64,000 nucleotides of DNA, from the NCBI RefSeq assembly GCF_901000735.1, contig NC_081543.1:33130771-33194770 (forward strand). Direction: 5' to 3'. Positions 56,987 through 64,000 of the stretch are shown piece after piece (positions within the stretch are counted from its first letter, which is position 1; each line of letters begins with the position of its first letter). The stretch is from Corylus avellana. Its lineage: Eukaryota; Streptophyta; Magnoliopsida; Fagales; Betulaceae. The notes beneath the pieces are model-generated. The model made no database searches. It was given only the letters and a program-made list of their open reading frames with translations, and was not told the DNA's origin. Position numbers and translations under genes: made by a program.

Positions 56987-59787
56987 ATGGCGATACACTC
57001 TCTCTCTCGCTCTCTCCCAAAAACGCTAACCCTAGCCTCCTTTTTCTCCCGCTCTTTAGCCACCTCCAATGCTGCCTCCGTCGCCTCTCGCCCCGCTATT
57101 TCCTCCCTCTCTCTCTTCCGCCCCCTCGCCGCCGCCGGCGTGGCCCTCCGCCGTGTCTCTACCTCGGCTCCGTTGAGAGGGTTTGCGACGCGCGCGACAA
57201 CGTCGTCGCTCAATGATCCGAACCCCAACTGGTCGAACCGGCCACCCAAGGAGACGATCTTGCTCGACGGTTGCGATTTCGAGCACTGGCTCGTCGTTGT
57301 CGAGAAGCCCGAGGGTGACCCAACCAGGGAAGAGATTATAGACAGCTACATCAAAACCCTAGCTAAGGTTATTGGAAGGTAATGGGCTTTTCCATCTCTC
57401 GTTTTTATTTGATCTTGTCTCAAAATTTACGGAAAATGACAAAAATTGAACACGGATTAATGTAAAGCATCCACCTTATTTTTCCATCGTTCTCTTAATG
57501 TGATTTTATGTTCTGTTGAGTTGAAAATATTGGTTTATATTCATTATCTTGTTTAAATCCTCGATATAATTATATGAATGTGGTCGTTTTACATATATGT
57601 GCGTTTGGCTGTCGAGAAAATGACTTGGAAGGGGAAAAAATGAGGTTTTTTGGTGTTCTGGGTTCTGAGAGGGAGTGCTCTTTAGATATGGTAGAAAGTC
57701 TTACCACGCTCACTTTGCTGGCGAATTTGGCTTTGATAGATTTCTTTCCATACATTTGTTGGCGGCTCTCTGTTTCCTATTAGCTCAGTGGGATTTCTTT
57801 TCCAGTATATGAACTACATATATGAATTATGTCATAAGTAAATATGCAATCGTGATCTTTTTTTTCTTTGAGTTTGGTGGAAAATGTTCATAATCTTTGA
57901 GATAATTGAGGTGGAATAAATTATACTTTCAGGTTGGTTCAAATGCCCTCCCTTTAAAGTATGACTTGGTTTTTCCTATTTGAAGGTGGATTGTTATTGG
58001 CATTTTCAATGTTGGATGGTTATGCTATGTATCATGTGTGCGCTTCAGAAAAGTCTATGCTACACATCACGTGTGTTCACATGTATCTAGTTTGTATAAG
58101 TTCTTTGTTGTATTTTGTATGTGTCTTACAGTGAGGACGAAGCAAGGATGAAGATCTACTCAGTTTCTACTAGATGCTACTATGCATTTGGGGCTCTTGT
58201 GTCTGAAGAGCTGTCATACAAGCTCAAAGGTTGATCGTCTTTGAACTGCTCTGCTTCTGTTGTTACTTTATAAGAGTTAATATTCATTAATATGTTTGGT
58301 ACGAGGAAATTTTCATGGATTTTTTTTCTAATGTTTCAGAAGTGCCTGGTGTCAGATGGGTTCTTCCTGATTCGTATTTGGATGTTAAGAACAAAGATTA
58401 TGGAGGTAAGGGTATATGTATTTTATCACGTAGCATTTGAAATCTACTAAAAGAAAGTCATCTATGTTATGTAGTGTAATATTTTGAGTCATAATTTCTT
58501 GTTTATTGAATTTGAAGGAATCAAAGGTAATTATTGTAAGTGGATAGAGTTTTCCTCCAAATTGGGTTGGAGGAATTTTCTCAACCTCAATCTATAAGAT
58601 ATGTGTCCTTTGAACATGTGAGATGCACATGTTTTTCTAATAGCAGGAACAAAGTTGGAATTAATTTTACAAAAAACTCATGTGCATCTCACATGTCAAT
58701 AAAAAAAAAATGACACGTCATTTTTATAGATTGGGTTGGAAGAAGTTCCTCTAACCCAGTTTGGAGGAGAACTCTATCCATTGTAAGTTCGTTTTTTTTT
58801 CTTTATTCAGAGAATCAATTGTACTTCTGTTCAGTTTTCAGGATCTAAATTTTTCTTCATTGTCTTTTGAATGCTGACCATGTGTTGTTGAAAGGCACAT
58901 GATGATGTAAAACATTTTGTTAGTTGTTGACTAGCATCTTAAGGGATTTATGTGCTACCTGTATCGATGTATTGGAATTGGGATAGTTGGATCCTTGGAG
59001 CTTGGCAAGCAGAACACAATAAGAAAGAGAATACAGCGAATGGTTCTTGAAAATATTTTCTGTTAAGCATGAAAGTGTACATGGTTTTCTGCTTCTGATC
59101 TTTCCTTTGCTTTATGCAGGTGAACCCTTCATTAATGGGCAAGCTGTTCCTTATGATCCAAAGTACCATGAGGAATGGATCAGAAACAATGCTCGAGCGA
59201 ATGAGAGAAATAGGCGCAATGACAGACCTCGTAATTTTGATAGATCAAGAAATTTTGAGAGGAGGAGGGAAAATACTCAGAACCGAGATTTCCAAAATAG
59301 GCCTCCAATGCCTAATCAGATGCAGAATCCTGGGCCCAATATGGCTGGACCGCCCGATCTTCAAAATAGGTCTCCTATGCCTAATCAGACTATGCAGAAT
59401 CCTGGGCACAATATGGCTGGAGTACCTCCCAACATGTCCGGAGTACCCTTTAACAATAATATGGGGAGGATGCCACCCAACAACTTTAGTGGTATGCCAC
59501 CCAATAACAATATGGGTGGCAACAACTATAATGGGATCCCACCAAACAACATGCCGCCCAACAACTACATGCCGTCGAACTACAATGGAATGCAACCGAA
59601 CAATATGGGGGGGATGCCGCCAAACATGGGAGGGATGCCGCCACCTCCAAATGTGGGAGGGATGCCGCCGAACAACATGGGCGGAGGGCCACCGAATCCA
59701 GCATGGTCTGATAACATGCCTAACACAGAATACCAGAATAGCTACCCTCCGAACAGGAACATGGGGCCTGGTGGAAACCGTTACTAA
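56987..59787 (+). CDS. MORF8: MORF8/RIP1-type organelle RNA-editing factor
   Basis: MORF proteins bind PPR editing factors and are needed for C-to-U editing in mitochondria and plastids; MORF8 acts in both. Exons: 56987-57378, 58132-58229, 58340-58405, 59120-59787; 407 residues. Residues 1-65 are rich in Ser, Arg and Ala without acidic residues, a typical transit peptide. The MORF domain spans about 83-200: [77 protein letters not shown]. The tail from about 215 is a low-complexity Arg/Asn stretch then Asn-Met-Gly-Pro repeats (NNMGGMPPN), as in MORF8 but not in short MORFs. The ATG opens the transit peptide. A 238-bp MITE lies in intron 3. Confidence 0.94.
58542..58779. mobile_element. Mutator-type MITE in MORF8-like intron 3
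   Basis: ATTGTAAGT flanks both ends (58533-58541, 58780-58788), a perfect 9-bp duplication. Terminal repeats GGATAGAGTTTTCCTCCAAA and, inverted, GGATAGAGTTCTCCTCCAAA run on for about 60 bp. An inner hairpin (ACATGTGAGATGCACATG against CATGTGCATCTCACATGT) nests inside. Confidence 0.9.
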
Positions 59788-62700
59788 GGTTGTAATATGC
59801 CCAGAAGAGAGATGCCCACACCCTCAAGCTGATTCTTGTAGGCATGCTGTAGATAAGTAAGAAGGCTTCGGATGTTGTCAGGGGTTATGTTATAATGTTC
59901 ATCGATTTTGAAGATACTAGACAGTATTAGTTTTATGTCCTTGGCGCACTGTTGCTCGAATACCCGGTGGGTTGTTCAATTGAAATATTATTACAAACTC
60001 GAAGGTAGATCCGATGTGTTACATTATGTTTTGATAACCTTTTAGGTTCTTTTAAGGTTGACATAAACGGGCTTTGGATTGCAATTTCATTCATTTGGCG
60101 TTGCCTTTAGTTCCTTTGGATGATGCTGATCCGTCTTCTCTTCTTGTTTGTGCTGCTCTGCCTTTATATGGTGAAATGGCTTCTCTCTCTCCATTTCACT
60201 TTAAAAAGTTTTTTTCGTATTGCTTAATGTATGGGTGTCTTATTTGTTTGTCAGTTCGACTTGTTTAGGGCTTTTGCGGTTCCTTCATTAAGGCTCTAAG
60301 CACTACAATTTACTCTACCGTCATAGCATTGGAAATGAGAAGGGGGGCTTTTCGGTGCGTTGATAAAAGAGAAATGCCATCTTTTCATCTTCATCCATAT
60401 TTTTTTCAAATCTACCGTGAGTTTTTCAATCGTGGATTTGAAAAGGAGATGAATGGGAGATGGAAGACTAGTAGGGTATCTTGATAAAAACGTGTAATTT
60501 TTTCTTTTGTTCTTCCTTGCAGCTATGTTCTATCAGACAGCCTAGATCTCATTCTCCTGGAATCGGTGTTGCTTCATATAACTGGGGGAGTAAATAAATA
60601 TTATTGAAATGATTGTGTTTTTAGTCCAGAGGCATTCAGTTTGGTGGTTGATGTATTAGCGTTTTTAGCAAATTGAAGCTCTCTTTTCCTTGGAATTTAA
60701 GATTTTAACTGATGGGCATCAACGGTTCCCATATATGTGGTTTTCCTCTCTCTTTTTTTTTTTTTTTTTTTTTTTTTGTAAGTTTAAGAAAAATGTCAAA
60801 AAAGTTACAAAAAGTCACCCACAACAAATTCTCTATATTATCTCTAAACATTAGGATCATTATATTGGGTTGCACTGTAGCGATCCTTGTGCTTATTAAA
60901 ATAGTAAAAAACTCATTTTCTTTCTTGAATCATTAAAAAAGTACAAAAATAAAGAACTAAAAAAATAAAGAAAAGTAAAGAAATGATATTTAATTAGTAT
61001 ATGGAATGATAAAGGGAAGCTATAGGTAGGAAAGTAAAAAGTAATTTTGATCTTTTAAATTTAGAGAAAATGACAAAAAAGCTGTTAAGAATGCTCACTC
61101 ACAATGGTTTGTGCAAATTTATATGCAAAATAGATATCCAAAACTCACTTTATAGTTTAGCAAAAAGTTTTTAAAAGTCTCTTACATCAGATTAACTTTT
61201 TTTTTTTTAATCTATATCATCTAAAAACTTTCTTTATTCTTTATTGATTCTATCTTTATTTCTTTCTTTATTTTTTCAATGGTAATTTTTTAAGTGTCAT
61301 TATATTTCAAACGGCCAATTCACTATAGCAGAAAATATAATCCAACTAGGGCATTAAATTGAAAGAAATAAAAAAACTAAAAAGCATTCTAGATTAGAGC
61401 TATGGTGGCACTAACCATAAAGCCAGAAACTTGATATAAAAAGAAAAACCATTTAATCATATGTACGATAATTCCATACACTTGACATGAAAGACCATTC
61501 TATCAACACCATCACAAATAAATTAATCTAAGATAATAAACAGTTATTTAACTTACTTGACAGATCTAATTAAGCATTTCAACAACCAAGGAAATTATAT
61601 ATTCACGAAAATTTAGCAACCAATTTCTTTGGTTGTTGAGAAAACAGTGGAAAAGAAAAGAAAACTAAAGCAAGTAACTTAAAGCAACGTGCTCTGCCGA
61701 GAGAGAGTGAGAGACGCGGTCTGGAGAGAGAGAGACAGAGAGAGTCAGAGAGAGAGAGAGATACAGCGGGAGAGATGAAATAATAGGTGGAAAGAGGTTT
61801 TAGGAAAAAAAGAGAGGAGGGGAGAGAAATAATATAAAATTAAATTTGAAGAGAAAAAACTTGCTTTTGTAAATTTGAAGAGCCAGTTTTAAAATGAACC
61901 AAATATCAGACTCACTATATATTCCTCTACTTCAGTTAAATATTATTATTTTCTTATTTTCTTATTTTTTTTTTGTTCTTGGTAGATGAGAGAGAAGGAA
62001 AATGAATATGTAAAATTAAAAAATTAAATAACTTTCACTTTTTGACACTCAGTATTTGGAGAGCCTTGTTGATCAAAGTTAAATTTGAAATAGAGTAGAG
62101 GGCTTGTTAAATGACTATTTTTGTGAATTTTTTTAATTTTTTTTAAAAAAGTCAAATATAAAGAGCTCAATAAAAATGCTCTCAGTGATTGTAATCTTCT
62201 TTACATTGAACAAAGCAATTTGAATGAATCACTTAAAGACAAAATAGTAATAATAATAATAATAATAATAAAAAAGGAGTTTGAATGGGCAATTGCTAAA
62301 AAGGAATGCAAGTACTACATTACCATCTCAATGGAACAGATGGGTTAATGTGATAGTGCATATCAGTCCTTCAATCAATTTTTATTTAAAATAAAAATAA
62401 AAATTAAGGGTTGATGAACATTGTCACTATTAAATGGTGGTGTGTTTAGCATTACTCTTCTTTTGAGTGGTCGCCCAAAAATTTTCCACAATCTATCACA
62501 GGCCCAAAATAAGTTTTGAGCCCTTTGTATCAAATTTCTAATCTTCATCCTTGGCATGTAGTTGTTGTACTGAATGGTAACACCAATAACATAGCCACCT
62601 GACTATACTGTCAATCCATTTTGTAATGTTTCTGCTGGAACACGTGGCTCATATTAATACCAGTTGAAGGCCAAGTATTTTTTTTTTTTTTTTTTTTTTT

Positions 62701-64000
62701 AAAAAAAACTAACCTTCGTTAGTTGGCACTAAAAGTCTCTTAACTTTTTCCACTAGGGGTAAACAGGCGGTTAGTAAAATTGGCTAACCGCTTTCCATAA
62801 CCGTCGAAGCGGTTAGTAATTATTTAATAATTCTTTTTTGAAAAGAAAAAAGAGAAGAAAAAAATTAGAAAAAAAAAAAAACTAAAACGGTGTCGTTTGA
62901 GCTTGCTATTTCAACCCCATTTTTCATACTAGCCTTTTACACTCCTACATGTTAAAACCGTTGGTGATAAGACCTCTTTGTGCCTGTTGGATGTTAACTT
63001 ATTTTGTAAGCTAACACTCTTCTATAAAATTCCACCAAAGAGTTCTTGAGAAGATATCTCCTTCTATTCCTCAAATAAATTTTGAAAATTATCTCATAAG
63101 GGAAATAAAGGTTCTTCTATTAGCCTTCGATTTTGGAAGTGTGCTATTAACAAAGATAGCCACTACGGTCTAGTCCTAAGAGTAGGAGATGTCACGTCAA
63201 GGAATCCGATTGCACTGATTTAAGTACTTCAGGAGGCATGAATCAACCTTTAAAGACAATATTCTTGCATAATTTTATAGCATTGTGAGATACTTTCATA
63301 CTTCACTTTTTATCTCTTACATTTTATTAATCTTACTGTTAATTTTTGGATTGGTATATTTTGTTTTAACAATAATTTTTGCATCATCAAAATTATATCC
63401 CAACATGGACTACCATCATATTTTCATTTGCATCTCCAAACTTTAAAAAATTACATAAGGCTCTACATAAATTAAACACTTTTCTCTCCAAAACACACTT
63501 GGAAGTTAGTAAAAAGTAAAATAAAAAATAAGCATTTTAAATAAATTAAGGAGGCTAATACGAAAAGAGCCACCTCTTTTTGGTATTTTCAGTTTTTTTG
63601 TTTAATTTTTTCAAAAGGTTATTTTTTAACTACTTCAAATATCACCTAATTGTTTTCCATTATACTAACAGAAATTGACTTCAGTCTCAACTGCAAACCT
63701 GACCTCACAATGGTTGCAGCCCAATTGACCTTTTGCCACCATTCTAACATGAATACATGGAAACAACAATAAAGAGAGAAGAATATTGATTTTTTTTCTT
63801 TATTTGGGAAAAAAGAATTGAACAATGGTTAAGACAACAAATTGACATTGATGCATTGGAGAAAAATTGAGAATCAAGATCTTAAAACTACTTAAAATAG
63901 GAGTGGATATTGTGAGATTCCAATATTCTTCTAAGTAATAACCATCAAGAACCGAACAAAGCACAGCTCTATAACAGAAACAAGAAAATGATCAAAATTA
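59788..64000. other. AT-rich distal spacer
   Basis: Holds the MORF8-like 3' UTR (to about 60010) and then T-runs (60750-60778, 62680-62700), a (GA)n-rich patch at 61700-61765, an (AAT)n run at 62250-62275 and CGGTTA inverted blocks at 62764-62815. No further gene or intact transposon recognised; the last kilobase may contain a decayed LTR. Confidence 0.55.

Noticed and set aside
59114..59860. A 248-codon plus-strand frame overlapping the MORF8-like last exon
   Set aside because: It is the +1 frame of the repetitive tail; the protein is Cys/Ile/Thr-rich nonsense, whereas the chosen frame continues the MORF domain across correct splice joins.
61080..62190. Possible MITE between AATGCTCACTCACAATGG and AATGCTCTCAGTGATTG
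   Set aside because: The two ends lie in the same orientation, not inverted, and no target duplication fits.
1..64000. CRISPR arrays, tRNA or rRNA genes, organelle or bacterial DNA
   Set aside because: No regularly spaced repeats, no tRNA cloverleaf other than the SINE head, no rRNA blocks; spliced genes and plant transposons show nuclear plant DNA.

Overview
This is a window of plant nuclear DNA from a dicot, probably a woody one. Genes have many short GT-AG introns. Intergenic DNA is AT-rich and packed with plant LINEs, a tRNA-derived SINE, solo and miniature LTR elements and many small foldback DNA transposons. Two N-runs (6878-6977 and 41110-41448) mark assembly gaps. Genus cannot be read from the sequence.

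Six protein-coding genes are supported. On the minus strand lie a GT31 beta-1,3-galactosyltransferase (B3GALT12-14 type, 3664 down to the window edge, 3' end missing) and a very large IDM1/ROS4-like PHD-finger histone acetyltransferase gene (CDS 26546 to 4998, probable 5' UTR exon near 28.6-28.9 kb). On the plus strand lie a two-domain DJ-1/PfpI protein (31507-36489) and a CRPK1-like receptor-like cytoplasmic kinase (44839-49617). An intronless ABCG10-type half-transporter (52820-51048, minus) and a MORF8/RIP1-type organelle RNA-editing factor (56987-59787, plus) follow. All exon joins given were checked for splice dinucleotides and reading phase.

From memory of Arabidopsis, the set galactosyltransferase, IDM1, DJ1, ABCG10, MORF matches two duplicated blocks there (At3g14960-At3g15000 and At1g53260-At1g53290). 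The window therefore looks like an unduplicated ancestral block. The genes are neighbours by descent, not a pathway.

The IDM1-like gene is 21.5 kb from start to stop codon. Intron 1 alone is 9.9 kb and holds a LINE nested in another LINE plus a small non-coding LTR element. Intron 3 holds a miniature LTR element and three foldback elements. The exon for part of the acetyltransferase domain occurs twice, on either side of a 100-N gap, most likely because two haplotypes were joined. The 36.5-43.4 kb and 52.8-56.9 kb spacers are mosaics of foldback transposons, several with intact target-site duplications. The most unusual pattern is a G/C-rich GGGGTGGCC / GGCCACCCC palindromic cassette in the centre of four foldback elements whose terminal repeats are otherwise unrelated.
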